Notes: generated from the letters alone by a model not told the origin. A DNA stretch of 64,000 nt from Acanthornis magna (GCA_036785705.1 JAWUZG010000136.1:2046001-2110000), one strand, 5' to 3'. Shown: positions 49,304 to 63,539, counted from the first letter of the stretch. Program-made: numbers and translations.

Positions 49304-49321
49304 TTTTTTTTTTTTTTTTTT
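49304..49321. repeat. (T)18 run
   Basis: Eighteen consecutive T. On the minus strand this could be an old poly(A) tail, but no retroposed body is recognised next to it. Confidence 0.9.
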
Positions 49322-51280
49322 AAGGAAAAGGTGCCTAATAATTTGAGTTTTAAGTCTTCGTGTGGTAATGAAATTAAAACTCAAACCACAGTTTAGGTCA
49401 CATTGCAAGATGAGCAAACTAATCACTAAATGCTCATCTCATTACTCCCTCTGACAGGTCATTTAATAGAACTAGCAGAGAAAAATTCCTTTTACAGGTA
49501 AGAAAAAATTAACAAAGGAATGCATCCCAGGATTCCCTGGGAAATCATAGAGTAAAAAATTTTCTCTAGGGATTTTAAGATCATAATTAACTAAAGTTGT
49601 TTCAATCTGTCAGACTAACTGTATCATCAGCATTAGCCCTGATCTTATAATTGTGACTGGACTCACAAAAGCAGATTTTTTAGTGTCAGTCATACTCCCA
49701 GAAGGATATAATTGGATCAAAACGAAGCTGACTCATGGCCTCAATGGGCTTAATTACCAAGCATAAATGCTTTGCAGCCTAGATTAAATACCTGCCTACT
49801 CTTGCCCATATATTTCAGTTTAGTACTCTGTGGAAATTCCTCTGATGCTTTCGTATTGGCATTCCTCAACCTCCAGGCAGGTCTTCCCAAAATCTAATAT
49901 TTCTTAGCCTAGTGTTACCCTAAACGTTATTGATATAGATTGTGGCATGGGTAGGGCACGTGGTCTCACAGGAATGTGGATGATTTAGTGCCTGAACGTA
50001 GAGAAAAAAGGAGAAAAAACTGTGCAGGAGGAGAGTGGACACTGTTGGCACCTCCTGTGGCTCACATCAGCAGGACCAAAAGTGCTCTCTTGAAAACTGA
50101 ACATTAAGGCGAGGTTTTCACACAGGTATTTACTGGCATCCTGAAGAACTGTATCTCTGCAGATGTAAAATATGTTCATGGTCAGATATTTTCATGAAAA
50201 ATGGGTTAATGCATTTCCCATGTTTTCATCAGCTTCAGAGAGTGAGGTGTTAAGTACAAATCACCACAGATCTCAGGAGAACTCTGCAGTAATTCCAGAG
50301 CTTCACAACCCCAATGGTGAGCCTGCAGGGAACTTCCTTTTGACTCAGAGGGTCTCCATAATTTTTAAATACTCATGTGCTTTTAAGTACCTCAAAATTC
50401 AACACCTAAAAAGAAAATGCCTTCTTTGCAGTAAAGTAGTTTAGCAGAAATTACTCCCACCTATGGGATGGGAAATCTTAACCTGCAACTTATAATCTAT
50501 ATTTGGAAGCACATAAACAGAGCAAACAGGGAATAAACACAGAAACAGAACTTTAATGTACTCATTTCATCAACTAATTCTTTCTGAAAAGAGGGTGTTG
50601 GGTAAAAACAGTGGGGTGGGACCCTGACTCAGCTGCAGTGCAGCCTCTGTGCCTCATAAACAGTGAGTGAATTTACCTGGGGGCTATGAGGAGAATGGAG
50701 GGATGAGCTCAGCTCACATAAAATAACTGATGAATTGAGCACACAGTTATTTGTGGCTCCTCCACAGTGCTTGAATTGTGATAGTGATCTTTCATCCAAG
50801 CATGGATGTTATTCAGCCATGGCTGGTTAGCTCTGTAATTGACAAAATCCTCTGCTAAAAAGAATCTCTTATCTGTTCTTGCTGTTCTTTATTTGTTTTG
50901 ATAGATATATAGACAGATTTTCTTTTGGCTGTGTTCACTTACCTTTTATTTGTGTAGTGTGGTCCTCTTAAATTTGTACTGCTTCTGTTTAGCCATTGCC
51001 TTACTTTCATATAAATAATATCCAACTTAAAATTTTCAGACATTTTAAATCAGACGCATTTTATTATTATTATTTTGTAGATTCCTGGTACATGCACTTG
51101 CACTTCTTATATTCTCAGTTCTTAGTTTTCACACAGCCCTCAAAGTAACAGAATGAAGAGAGACTCCATTCTAATTTATTTACTTTTTTTACTGAAAAGT
51201 GTTACCTTCTTTTGAACTTTAATTCTAATGAAATTGATCTTGCCTTAAAGATTTCCACTAATGTCATCTAGATGTCAAGT
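49322..51280. other. Unique AT-rich noncoding DNA
   Basis: I recognise no repeats or exons. A short ATT-repeat stretch lies at about 51060-51075. Confidence 0.6.
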
Positions 51281-51456
51281 GGGAAGCCATTCCCTGTGTC
51301 CTGTTGCTCCAGACCTTATCAGAGTCTCTCTCCAGCTCTCCTGGAGCCCCTTTAGGCACTGAAGGTCTCCCTGGAGTCTTCTCCAGGCTGAAGAACCCCA
51401 ACTCTCAGCCTGTCCGCATAGGAGAGATGCTCCAGCCCTCAGAGCATCTTCGTTTC
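51281..51456 (-). mobile_element. CR1 LINE fragment (region upstream of the 3' end)
   Basis: The antisense CR1 order on the plus strand is GGAAGCCATTCCCTGTGTCC, TGTTGCTCCAGACC, AGAGTCTCTCTCCAGCTCTC, CTGGAGCCCCTTTAGGCACT, GAAGGTCTCCCTGGAGTCTT, CTCCAGGCTGAAGAACCCCA, ACTCTCAGCCTGTCCGCATA, GGAGAGATGCTCCAGCCCTC, AGAGCATCTTCG. This CR1 segment is normally some hundreds of bases inside the 3' end. It stands here without the 3' terminal part, so the copy has been broken or partly deleted. The plus-strand frame at 51304-51576 runs through it and is not a gene. Confidence 0.93.
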
Positions 51457-53027
51457 ACTGCTTTCTTTGTCAGCTGGAAACCAGGAGTAAGGTGTTTATG
51501 TAAAAATAGGAATCAAAGGTTTAAATCTTCATCTGCTAAATGCATAACTCACCCTATTTTAGGAGTAAGACAGTGAATCTGCCTAGAAGTGGCTGAAGGA
51601 GGATGTGGTAAAAACACTGTCCACTCTTTGCAAAGCAACTCAGCCATGGGGGAACCTCCCTGGAAATACGGAGAACAAGACTGAGTGACAAAAAGATTCA
51701 GAGCAAAAAGAGTTGTCAAAATAGTGCTTAATTCCTAGAAATTGGATGAGCCCTGGAAATACACTCTGGTTCAGAACAGCAGAGGCTGAGAAAATATAAG
51801 TTCACTTGAAATCTTCTTAAGAAATATATTTTTCTGGAATAAGGAAGTCTTGGATTTGGGACATTTCCCAACACTGTTTCTACACTGCTCTTGCAATTTC
51901 TTAGCACGTGGCCCAAAGAATCTTGCAGAATTTATATTTAATCCTTCTTTGTTACCACATCCTATCACTAATGAGCAGGATCTGAAAAACAGTTTTAATA
52001 ATTTTCTTTCAGAAATACTTAAAACACAGATAATATATGGTTTTTTGATTGAATGATGTTATGTAGATCTGGTCAGAACAGGTTTACCAGATATTTGCAT
52101 GTTAGAAAAGAGAAGCAGGAAATGGAATAATAAAACAACAAAACAAAACCAACCAACCAAAGAAACCCCTCTCAGATGTTAGGAATTACATATCTTTAAA
52201 CCAGTATTTGTCTGCATTTAGCTGGCAGTGTTTTGTTATAAAGACACCGTTCTTCCTGTAGCTTCTGCCATTAATAATTTCTTCGGTGTGTTCCTGAAGT
52301 GAAAACAGTACAGACTTCATGGAGAGAACAATTGTTCTCTGTAGATGAAGGTTAAACTACCAGTGTAGAATTGCTTCCTACACAATGGGAGAAGTGAAAG
52401 ATTATAAAATATGCCTCCTGTCAAGCAGACAGCCTTAAAACTTCTTGGCTCTAAATGAATCCCTTGAATTGATAGTTTGGGAGCATGGCTTGTGCTTCAT
52501 AGGACTCAGTTCAGTTATAAAACAAGCAGATCCCTCTTATTTATGCAGAAAATCTGGAGAATGCAATTTTTCAAAGCATTTCTGAATAAATGATGCCACT
52601 CTCGTGATACGCTGAAGATCGGTGTTCACATGGTAGTAAATACTCATCCCAAAAGAGCATCCATGTTTTGCTTTGCTTAAATTTTGGAGCAGGTGGAAGG
52701 AGGAAAATCAGGGGGAAAAAAATATCAGAACATCAAACTGTAATTTTTCAAGCCTAAATAGAAAAGTTAAAGGATTTGCTGTCATGGGCAATTATCAGGC
52801 TGACTTCTTTTACTTACCAGCATTTTTATTGATGTTACTGGAGTGTCTTCTAATTTCCACTGATCGTACATTGCTGGTAGTTAGAAATGAAACAAACAAA
52901 ATGAAATTCTAGGGCATTAAGAAGCATTAAATTAAATGTTCCTCATAATTTGAAATGAAGCCATTTTTTCAAGAAAGAAAAATATTTTGAAATGAGGCAA
53001 TTGAAGATAATCTGAAGTAACTGTCTG
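51457..53027. other. Unique noncoding DNA
   Basis: The only repeat is a C/A-rich stretch at about 52133-52169 built of AACAAAACAAAACC and CCAACCAACC words. No gene is recognised. Confidence 0.55.
52133..52169. repeat. A/C-rich simple stretch
   Basis: AAACAACAAAACAAAACC leading into CCAACCAACCAAAGAAACCCC. It is the complement-strand type of the G/T tracts elsewhere in the window. Confidence 0.75.
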
Positions 53028-53163
53028 GAGATGGTTGAGTCACTGACCTTGAAGGTGTTGAGGGAAGATTTGACACAGCAATAGTTGAAATGGTGGTGTT
53101 TGGTTATCAGTTGGACTCAATGGTCTCAGAGGTCTTTTCCAACCGAATTGATTCTATGATACT
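53028..53163 (+). mobile_element. CR1 LINE 3'-end fragment
   Basis: Sense-strand CR1: GGTTGAGTCACTGACCTTGA, AGGTGTTGAGGGAAGATTTG, ACACAGC, a TAGTTGAAATGGTGGTGTTT segment, GGTTATCAGTTGGACTCAAT, GGTCTCAGAGGTCTTTTCCA, ACCGAATTGATTCTATGATA. It keeps about 135 bases including the 3' terminal signature. Confidence 0.92.
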
Positions 53164-56100
53164 GCAATTTCTGAATATTTAACAAAAATTATTTACTTAT
53201 TGGCAGCCTGCTTTAATCTGGGGGAAACTGAGCCTACATATCCAGCACCAGAAGATCAAATCCCTCAATTTTTACCTCTTCTGTGTTAGAGGTGATTGAA
53301 AACTAAGTATGGTTCTTGTACTTACACCCTGCTCTGAAAACCACAGAAGTCCACTGAAATTGCTAGATTTTGGTTGTGTGCTTAGCGGATTCTTGGATCC
53401 TCAATTTCTGTCACATTTTGCCTTGTCGCAAAACTTAATAAATAATATTAATAGTAATAATATATGACCGAAGCTGATGAGTAGGCCCTGCTTTAACTGG
53501 ATTCCAAAGACTTAACCTGTCCTGCGGATTTTACTGCAAAGGCAGAAGTAATTAGTGGAGCATGTGATGCGTATGTAATTGAGCTCATATTCGGAAGATT
53601 GTGGGATTCAATTTATTGATGCATGTTATTTTTTCCTTAAGGTAAACCAAGGGGGAAATTTGTAATATTTGAGGGGCAGACAAAATAAATGTTTACTAAG
53701 CTAACCTGGCATCAGTTTATAGAAATTACTATCACTGCTTCGCTCTTTCTGAGAGTGGCCATGTCTCAATAAAGCTGCCTTTGGGTCTGATGTGTATTTT
53801 CAACAACTGGGACTCAAAAAGAGGACAATGTTGCTTTGTTCTCTCTGTGTGTGCTGTGGTAACCACAATGAGGCTAAAGCCGATAGATAACATTTATAAC
53901 TCAGAAATAATGAGAGTAATCAGCAGTGGATACAGTCCCAGGTTATATGGAAGTGAGGGGTTCACCTTACGAGGCCCAGCTTTAGAGAGAAGCCAAAATC
54001 CTTCCCTCTGAAGCAATTTTTATACAATAAATCCCAGGATGCCCAATGTGATGGAAATTTCTCAGCGCCTAAGCCACAGTGAAACTGAGTGCAGAAAGCA
54101 TCCTTCAAATAAAGCTGGTTCATAAAACAGAATAATCAGACAGCTGAGAAAACTTCCTGCGATATGAGTTCAGAGTGTTCTAGGACTTGGTGCTATAAAA
54201 AGATCTCCATCAGTGCATCCCTTCTTGCAGATAATTGGGGGGTTGTGATACTGTAATACACTCCAAAGTAGAGTTAATATATTGTACTACAATATACATT
54301 TCTTTGAAATAGCAATTCTTGCTTCTTCACCCCTCCCTAAGTTTGATTTTTCCTTTTGAGATTATCGGTATGTATTTTGTTTGATTTACATATATGTTTC
54401 AAAGTTTTGTAGATGCTCGGCATTTATTACACAGGTTTCCCTTAAAAAGGAAGAAAACAAATAAAAAAATCCCCTTCTTGATCTTCATTAATATATAAAC
54501 TGGTAGTGCTGATATTTTGAAGTCCTCATTAATACACACATACGAAATATTGTTATTTAATTTTTTTATTAAATTACTAGACTATGTCCACAGATTTCCG
54601 TCAAGGCCCTTCTCATCTAACTGAAAGAAACAGTCTCAAAATCAAACCAAGTACATATAATAGTCAATGTATAGCCTTCATTCATGGCAGAATATGAAAA
54701 AACCCCAAAGTTAGCTCTGACAGAAAGAGGATGATGAAAGCAGTGCTGTGTACAGATATTTTCTGCCTTGAGCTATCACAGTGATTCCTTTCTTCTAGCC
54801 TGGATTGAAAACACACGATTGGCAGGCTTCTTCTGAAGTTTTTCTTCCTTGAGTCACAGCTGTGATTTCACTTTGGGTAATGAAATATAAAATTTACAGG
54901 TAGGGGTATTAGATAAGCAGCATTTGCCAACAGATGAAACAAAGAAAGGGAATTTGCAAGCACGGCCCATGTGTTTTTGTTGCCTTTAGTCTCCAGGAGA
55001 AAGTAAATTATTTTCTTTACTTCTGCATCTGCACTGTGATCTGAGCAAGGCCACCAGCTCAGGCTGGAGATCAAACCTCACAGACATGTGGAGTTCTGAA
55101 ACTCAAAGGACTCCGGTCTTACAACCAAGCAGCAAAGCTGTGTGGTTTGGGGGTTTTTTTGCAGTATTTTGTTTTTTGCCTGTGGATCTCCATATCCTTC
55201 CTAGAAAGGCTGCCTTTTGAAAGGCTGGATGGGACCTGAAGGACACTCAGCTTGGGCTCCTGACAGGACAGTGAGGACCCCTCTACATCCTGTGGAGAAA
55301 CAACATGAACACATGCAGCTGCTTTGGGGAATATGCTGATCTTTCTGGCTCATCCCCATAAGAGAGATTGTTTTTTCATCTGTGTTTTCTGTGATGTGCC
55401 TTCTACATCTGATTATTTAACAAGGGCCTGGCAGAGGAGAGATTTAATTGTAACTCTGGGCTTTGTGTTTCTGAATGATAACTACCTCAGTTTTATGGAC
55501 ACAGCAGGTGTTTGAATCACTTGTATATCTTTCTAGGTAGACAGTAAGAGATAAATAATTTTTTGAAACATCCAGTTGGAAATTATTTTTTATCATTTGC
55601 AGACGAATGGAGTTTTCTGCAGGAAACGTAGGACTTACTCTCTTATCTTTAATTTCTCTTTCCTTCACCCTCCCCAGGAGCTTTAGGATTATTTTGGGCT
55701 ACCCCAGTATCATTAAAGAAGGTGTCCACAGGCCAGCTGAGTGATGAGCTGTCCATCACACGTGATCTTCTTTGTTTATCTCTTCAATGGCAATAGAAAA
55801 GACAAATTAAAAACCAATAATGTATGAAAGAACTGCTAAGCAAAAAAAAAAAAAAGAATTTTACTAATTCTTGATTCAAAGTGAACTGAAAGATAACTCT
55901 GATGAGCTCATGGCAATGTGGTCATCAAAAGAGTTTGGGAAAGCTGTTCTTTGCTTTAATACATGAAACCCAACTGTAATAACAATTAAGCTTCAGCTGC
56001 AGTAAGACCACTGAGTTCTCTGGTATCCAGCAGTGCCGTTATGATCTCCTGAGAGGTTTAGACCCACCTGTGTCTCTTTGCAACCATTGACATTCAGTGT

Positions 56101-59100
56101 TATTCAGGTTTTTGATGGAACCTGAGTCGGCTGGAAATTCACACAGTAAATGTAGTGTAAATAAATGGTGCATTCTCACAACTGCTGTCTGTAGATCCTG
56201 TAAATAAATTCAGAATTTTAAGAAATAGTTTGATGTAATGATAGTTGAAAATGTGATAGCAACACAATAAGAATCTTTAGGGGTTTTTCCTAGTCCTAAG
56301 GGAACATCTCTGTGTTAATCTGATGGGTTTCTAAGACTGAGGGTAGAGGATTTGCTTGCTGATGCTTTAGTAAAACTGCCAAATGGAAGAAGGATATCAG
56401 GTAATAACTTCTACCTTGGCTTTTAAACATAGTCCAAGAACTTCCAATTCAGTTTCTTCACCTTTGCTTCTAACAGAGAGCAGCAACCCCACAGCTCTTT
56501 GCAGCTTGGTATTAATTACTCTGCCAATCCACCACTGTCTCCTCATGAAGAACGGTGTTGGGGATGGGTAGGATCCATTTCTGGAGATGACAAACTGGTG
56601 GAATCCTGTGGTTTGTACCTACCTGTAATGTCAAAAAATCATGCAGTAATTTGGACATCAAATTGCTGCCTCATCTTGCCTGTACTCCAGAAAAGAGTGG
56701 GAGGGTGACAAATCCCCAGGAAAAGGGGTGTGCACAGGATCTCTGAGCCAGTGAGTGACAGAGCCACCACTCAGTCTCATCCAGGTTGTTTCAAACCACA
56801 AAATCTGTTCATAAGGAAATAGGGACTGTAAATACAGACTGAAGCAACAACCCAAACTCACAAAGGCTTCTCGTTCCACAGCACTGCTGCAGGCTTGACA
56901 ACAGCCCAGTATTGTTACCTGTGATACGGCAACATTTGGATAACTCTGTGTTTTGTCACTGAATTTTTCATAATTGTAAAGAAGAAATGTTTCTCTCCAC
57001 TTTGTACTCGGATTTCGGGACACTGAGGATAACTGGGTTGCTAAGGTTAATTATATTTCATATGTTTTTACTGAAGGCAATTTAATTTGGCATCACCTAG
57101 AGGAAAGAAGAAAGGACAACAATCAGTCATGGAGCATAGCTAAGAATATTCAGCTTTTTATTTTGCATATTGAAAGCTCAGTTGGTCTGTGAGAAATCAC
57201 ATTTCTCTCTGACCCAAAGGACATTATAAATAAAATAAAGTCAGATTATCTTCTATTGTTGAATAACTCTCACAAGGAGAATGGAGGAGAAAATTCAGGA
57301 TAGCAGGATTTTTTTTTCTATTACGATTTCTGACATCAGTTTTGTCCTAATACATTCAATAAGTATAAATATTGAAATATTATATATGAGAACAGGCATA
57401 GTTTATTTAAAACAGCTGAGAAAATGTAATTTTCTTTAAATTTAAATAATTGAACAATGTTTTTTGCCATGAGTGAAGGCAGAGAAAGGATGCACATAGC
57501 CACCAGCACTGTACTAAAGAGTTAACACTGTCAAAGCTAATTTTGTGCTTTTCAGATTGCAGGGATGTTAAGCCAGAGCTGGGAAGGACAGATAATTTTT
57601 ATGCCAAATTAAGGATGACTCTAAAACCTAGTGACCTTTAAATGGGATGTGGAAATCAAGGACAATTGAGTGGCATGTCTGCTAATTATTTAAAGGAATT
57701 AATAATTCAGAAAGAGAGAACTCGCTCTGACCTGGTCTACAACCGGAGGGGCACATATACGATTTTGAGGATCCATCATCTGCCTCATGACCTCTACTTG
57801 AGGTATTCGAAATCCAGTCTAAAATATACGGGATAAATTAGACTACTGGAAATTATGGAAAAGGTCAATTTGTAATTGTTGTTGCTGTGAGCCAGAGAAG
57901 CTCAGATCTGCCACTGAACCAGTTGGTATCAAGTAATTCCAGATAGGAAAGTTACTGCTTCAAGTGTGGACTGGAGATACCCTGATCACAAAACTCTGGG
58001 GCAGTTGGACATCTCTGGGATGCATCCTGGGAGTTCCCAGCTTGTTAACACTGATCCAGATTTCTGCCTACACGTGGCTGCAAAATATGAGGAGTTAGGG
58101 CTCCGTTGATGGACAGGGATTCATCTGAGCAGATATTTAATTTTATATATACTTACATCTGAGTTTGATATTCAAGGCTCCTTTTACAAGCAATACTGTG
58201 GAGGAGGCATTCTGTGCACAATTAACACAGTCCTGAGGTAGACGTGGGAATAGTTCAGATTATTTAATCAAAACAAGTGCTAATTTGTCTCTAGAGGTGC
58301 AAAACCCCCCATTGATTTGATCAGTGTTTTGAAGATATAGAACTGTGGATGAGAGTAGTTTTGCAGAAATTACAGATAGCATATGAGGACCTTGATAACA
58401 TGAACAAAGACCTGCCTGGGACATGCAGGAAAAATTCTGCAGCCTACAGAAAAAAATTAACCCTTCCTTGATGTTTTCATTTCAAAGAGAGAATTTTATT
58501 TGTCTTTTATGCATTAGCGTGGGGTTGAAATTAAATGGTTTTGGAACGTCAAGTTATGTCTGTGCTTTAACTAACTTTGAATAATGTACTATGATTGCTC
58601 CTCTTTCAGTCTTCTTCATGATGTAAGTATCCTTGGGAAAAGTCAGCCAAGACGTGTCACATGCATAACAATAGCCATGAATTCCACAACTTTTTATGCC
58701 AATGATATTTAACATGTATTAAAAGCTAGGAGATCATTTTTGTATTAGTATACTCCTTGGAAAAAAAGAGATTTTTCAGCTGCAACATAGAAGATATCTG
58801 TGTAGCATGATGAATTATCTGGGCTGAATAGCAGAATTACCATAATAGTGAGATATTTGAGATAACTAACGTTGGTATTTCTGCCCAGCTCTGCCCCATG
58901 TTATGTATCCACGTCCCTTGATACTAATTTGGTGGGATTCAACTATAAATGAAAGTTTCTAAACAGAGGTGCCTCTTTGTAGGTGCCTGTGTGTGAACTG
59001 TGTGTCTCAGCACAGGAGAGAGCACCCAGGCAGTGCCGTGGGATTTAGGGAAGCATTTTAGACACTGTGGATGATTCCATCTGACCACCTGAGTACTTCA

Positions 59101-62100
59101 CAGACACAACTGCCTGTACTGAGGAGATGGAATGAGAGTTCAGACACTGAGATTATCAACATTTTGACACCTACTTTTGAATGTCTTAATCTGGAAGTTG
59201 AACTGCATCCATCGTGTACGTATCTACCCTTCTAGAAACTCAGTCAACATTTCTTCTCCTTGCAAACACACATGAAAGGGGTGAGGAGGAATATTCTCTG
59301 TGAGGAGGGGACCTATGTAACAGTAATATTTACAAACACACAAAATATGTTGCAACAAGTTTTGTGAGTGTAAAGCTATCCACAGGTCAGACACAAGTGA
59401 AATAAAATCTGAACAAAAAGCCTGTGTGTCTCAGGAACTTTTAATGCCTGTTAATGTGGTGGTTCTCCTTGGGGGACCATCTGAACCAACCCGTGTCCTC
59501 CAGGAAGGTGGTGGGTTGCAGAAAAGTGAAACAGCCTGACTCAGAGTGCAAAATCCAGTCCTGCAATTTGATCCCTCACCCAAAGCGCACAAAATCAATA
59601 TGCACACTGTACAGAAGCGTTACAAGTCTCTTTCATCTTATACTAGCAAACCTTTCTCTGTCTAAAAGCAAAAGAACACACAGCCCCAAAGAGCTCAAAT
59701 GAATAACTGCAGAGTGTGGATCTGTCTTTTCTTATCAGCTGCTGTCACAGAGGACTGTAATATTTTTTTTTCTCTCTCACCAAGGCCCAGGATTCATATT
59801 TCTGTTTCAAGTTTCTTTTATCTTAAAGCTTCCAAGTAGATATATTCGATTCATAAATTCATTCAGAAAAGACTGTTGTTGGCTCACGCTTCAGTAGCAC
59901 TACATGTTATTTGTTCAGCAGGAACAAATAGTTCTCATAGACTGAAATTCAGTAACTCACCTTAAGGACTTTAGAGAAAAATATTGAAAGTTAGATTGTG
60001 TGACCTGAGGTGGGATTGGACTGCCTCTGCTCATGTATAGTATTTTTTTTAACATTTAAATGCCTTGTTCTTTGTCCCAAAGCAGATGTCTCCAAAACTC
60101 CTGTCGCCCGAATTTTGCTAAATCCCTGGGATATGCGACTTAAGAGTGAGTTCAGCCATTACATATCAGCCATAAACAATTCTTCTTTTTGGGATGACTG
60201 AAGCACGTGTTCTTGGGTTAGGATAGGACAGACAAGTTTTATTGCCAATTATTAGGAAATGCTGCCTGTGAGAGCTGCGCTGACTTCATCACTGAAGACA
60301 CAGGATTATGCTGTGGGAACAGATCTCTAATCTGGAATCTTACATTTTGCAAACATTTTTTATCCATAGCAGAGGAAGAGAACCATTTACCTCTGTCTGC
60401 AATTAAAGTTATCAAAACTAACATCTGAATTGTACACCTCAGCTTCCCCTGCTCACTCACTCTCAAATTTCCTTTATCTTCCTCTCCACACGCTTCTGAT
60501 TTTGTTTCTTTTCTTTTATCTATTTCGCTTGGACATTAAGTGTGTTGATCTTAAAACCATTATTGTGAGATGGATTTAAAGTGGTTTCTACTGTTTATGA
60601 AAGATCTTTGTTTTCTCCTCCAAAGAAATGCTGAGCATAGTACAAGCTTAGCATTGTCTATTTAGGGAGAATTTTTTTGCCCAGGCAATCAAGAGGAAAT
60701 TTTTTCCTCATTTTTCCTGGGTAGTTTCAAAGCATGGAGCATGACTGAGACTCAAAAGTTGTATTGTGAAATTTGGCATTTCTTCACCATAAGGAAAAAA
60801 CCAAAACAATGACATGACTGTATTTTAATAGGCATAACATGTTTTTAAAGGCCATTAGATATATGTCTTCCATTGGAATTTCTTCTATCTGGTCCTTCAT
60901 GTGCACCCAGACAGAATTACACCAGACAATGCAACCGTGATGTAATTCTTATCAGGAAAATGTTGCTTTATTGCAGTGAATTTCACTGAATGAGAAGCAG
61001 AGAGTCTCTCTAATTTTAGGGCATGTATGTAGGGCTTGAGAAAGCATCTACTGGATAATTCATTGCAGCAGAGTTACTGAAAGATTATGATTTATTTACT
61101 AATTTGAATTTTAGGTATCAGTGAACAGAAATAATTTTTAAGGTATTCTGAATGTAGTTGTATTTGGGCAACTTCAGAAAGAGTAATGGCTGAGGAAGAC
61201 AATCCTTAAAGAACTTCATTTTGCAGGTAGTAAAATGAGTTCTAATATTAAAATTGTCATAATGATAATTAACATGATAAAATGTTTTAATGAAGGGGAA
61301 AGAAATGAATAGCTGTGCTCCAAAATGCTGCTGCAACAAGATGGATATTGCTGATGTTGTCAAGGATTTGCTTTATAAGAGTGATCTGTGTTTCTTTCAT
61401 TAGCAGAAAATAAGTAGTGGTTTAAAATGACAAATGCTCTCCAGTAGGTGCTCTTTCATATAAAGAGGATCAAGTTGAAATAATAAATTTTATTTTGGTC
61501 AAAATTCTTGAAGCAGGCTGAAAAAGAAATGACTGTACTTAAACCCCAGGAAAAAACTCTTAGAGATCTGTTCCAAAATATGTCGCTTGCAGACTCTTTC
61601 TATTTAACACTGGTATTGGAATTTCCTCTCTTTCTGTATTGATTTATTATGTGAAAAGAATATTTTTTCTGCACTGCTTCTGCAAATGGTCTACAAATTT
61701 ATTGAAGCAGGACCTTGTCTCACCATGTAAGTCCAATATTTTAGATAACAGGATTAATAAGTGCAATTATGTGCACGCTCTCAACTTTGAAACAGGAATA
61801 TTTTTCAAATGTGATCTTCCCTGAATGTGGGGAACCACCTTCAAATTACCTGAATCTTCAAATTGTTCATGGGAATATTTCCTGCGAAAAAATTAACAGC
61901 AGTTGTGGCTGCTTGGGCCAGAAGAACTATGAGATCTTGAAATAAGAATGCAAATTAGACCAAATAAGACCCACATTAGGCATGGATCTAAATGAGTACA
62001 GCTTATGCTCCACTTAAGATAAATGAAGGGAAACAGGGTACAAATCCTCTTTCCCCAAATGTTTATAATAGCACCCCAAAAATTCCTGTATTTCTCTTTC

Positions 62101-62308
62101 CAAAGAAAAGCCCTTTGAGGGTCAAATTCAAATGCAAATGTGTATGTTTTATGCCTTTTGGTCAGCTGAGAGGTATTTCAAATGGCAACTGCAGGCCTGG
62201 CCAAGATTGTTTTGAATTCTGGGGTCATCCCCATCCTTCCCAAGTCAATGGCATGACAGAAAAAAAAGGCAAGGATCCTTTCACTCTCATGGCTTTCAAA
62301 TTATTCAC
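53164..62308. other. Long stretch of unique AT-rich noncoding DNA
   Basis: About 9 kb in which I recognise no mobile element or coding exon. It holds a 14-A run at 55842-55855, a G/T run at about 55148-55172 and a 19-base palindrome at 54278-54296. The minus frame at 56658-57023 (121 codons), the plus frame at 61992-62384 (running into the A-rich tract) and the others have no domain I can name. The 53520-53740 part looks compositionally like conserved noncoding DNA. Confidence 0.5.
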
Positions 62309-62376
62309 AAAAAAAAAAAAAACAAAAACAAACAAAAAAAAAAAAAAACCACCAAAAAAAAACCCCAAACAAAACC
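62309..62376. repeat. A-rich / A-C tract
   Basis: Runs of A of 12 to 15 bases broken by single C, then CCACC and AACCCCAAAC. It may be a decayed poly(A) tail; no retroposed source is recognised upstream. Confidence 0.9.
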
Positions 62377-63539
62377 TGGGATAAATTTAGATAGAAATAG
62401 ATTTTTGCAATAATAATTATAAAAAATGTATCTTCGGGAGCTGAGACTTTACCATGTGTACTGAAAAGAGATTTTTCACTGCTTTGTGAAGATTAAAAGC
62501 ATCCCTGAAGTTCAGCAGAAATAATTGAAAGTCTAAATTAAATCGCAAAGTTAGAAACAGCCATAAACAACTGCAATTTAATAGTAAATTTAAATTAGGT
62601 TGGGACAAGGCATAAATGTGTTTGGATAAAAAAAAGATTGAAAATCTGCTGTTAAAAATGACAATATATTAATCAAAACAAAAAATAAAAAGACCTACAG
62701 TAGCAGACTAGAGAACATGATCTGGAGGGAACAATGAGAATCTAGGTGACAATATTGATCTAGATAATGGAGAATTAAAAAAGTTAAAAGAGGAACCTTG
62801 AATGTGAACTATATTTAATTCAAACCCATTGAAGCAAGTGAAGTGCATGGGTAATGCAGCAGTACTGATGTCTGGAATGTGCAAAGACACTAATTGCAGT
62901 ATTCTTTGCTAATTAAAGAACCTATAATTATAGCAAAAGGATTTCAAAAACTATCTTGTTACAGCACTAAGACAATGTCATGTAAATGACTTCCTCCACA
63001 TACACAAAGGTGGAATTCCACTTCCACATGCACCAATCGCAGATGCTCTTTACTAAATAAACAGAATATGAAGTAGTGATCAAATGCCTTTATAGAGAAA
63101 AGATATGAACAGATTTTTGTCACTTCTCCATTTCTTTGTGATCACAGTGTCACTTGAGCTGAAAGAACAACTCAACTGGCCCCAACTCACAGACACAAAC
63201 CTGTAGTTTTTCTCCCATCTGTGTATAACTTCCATTTGTATCTGAATTGATGTAGAGAAAGGGTTAGGAACTTATAACAGACCTTGAAAATTTTCATATA
63301 TTTAGTTAATGTTTGTCCCTCAAGCCCCTTTTCTTCAGAGAGCAATCCATGGCTCTATTTTCATTTTCTACTGCTTCCTTCTATGTTGTTGCAATTAAAT
63401 CAGCGCAATGTACTTTTGTTAATAATATCAGCAGTATCATCCAGAAAAGCGAAATTTGGGAAAAAAAGTTTTCATTCTTCCATTTGAGTCTCTGTGTTTA
63501 GCCCAGTCCATTGAATCAGCATGATTGACGTGGGATATG
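62377..63539. other. Unique AT-rich noncoding DNA
   Basis: A 12-base palindrome CTATAATTATAG is at 62922-62933. No gene, RNA or repeat family is recognised. Confidence 0.55.

Noticed and set aside
51304..51576. 90-codon plus-strand frame
   Set aside because: Most of it is an antisense CR1 fragment.
61992..62384. 130-codon ATG-initiated frame with a lysine-rich tail
   Set aside because: The tail is the translation of the A-rich tract at 62309-62376. The first 100 codons have no recognisable domain and no promoter or splice support.
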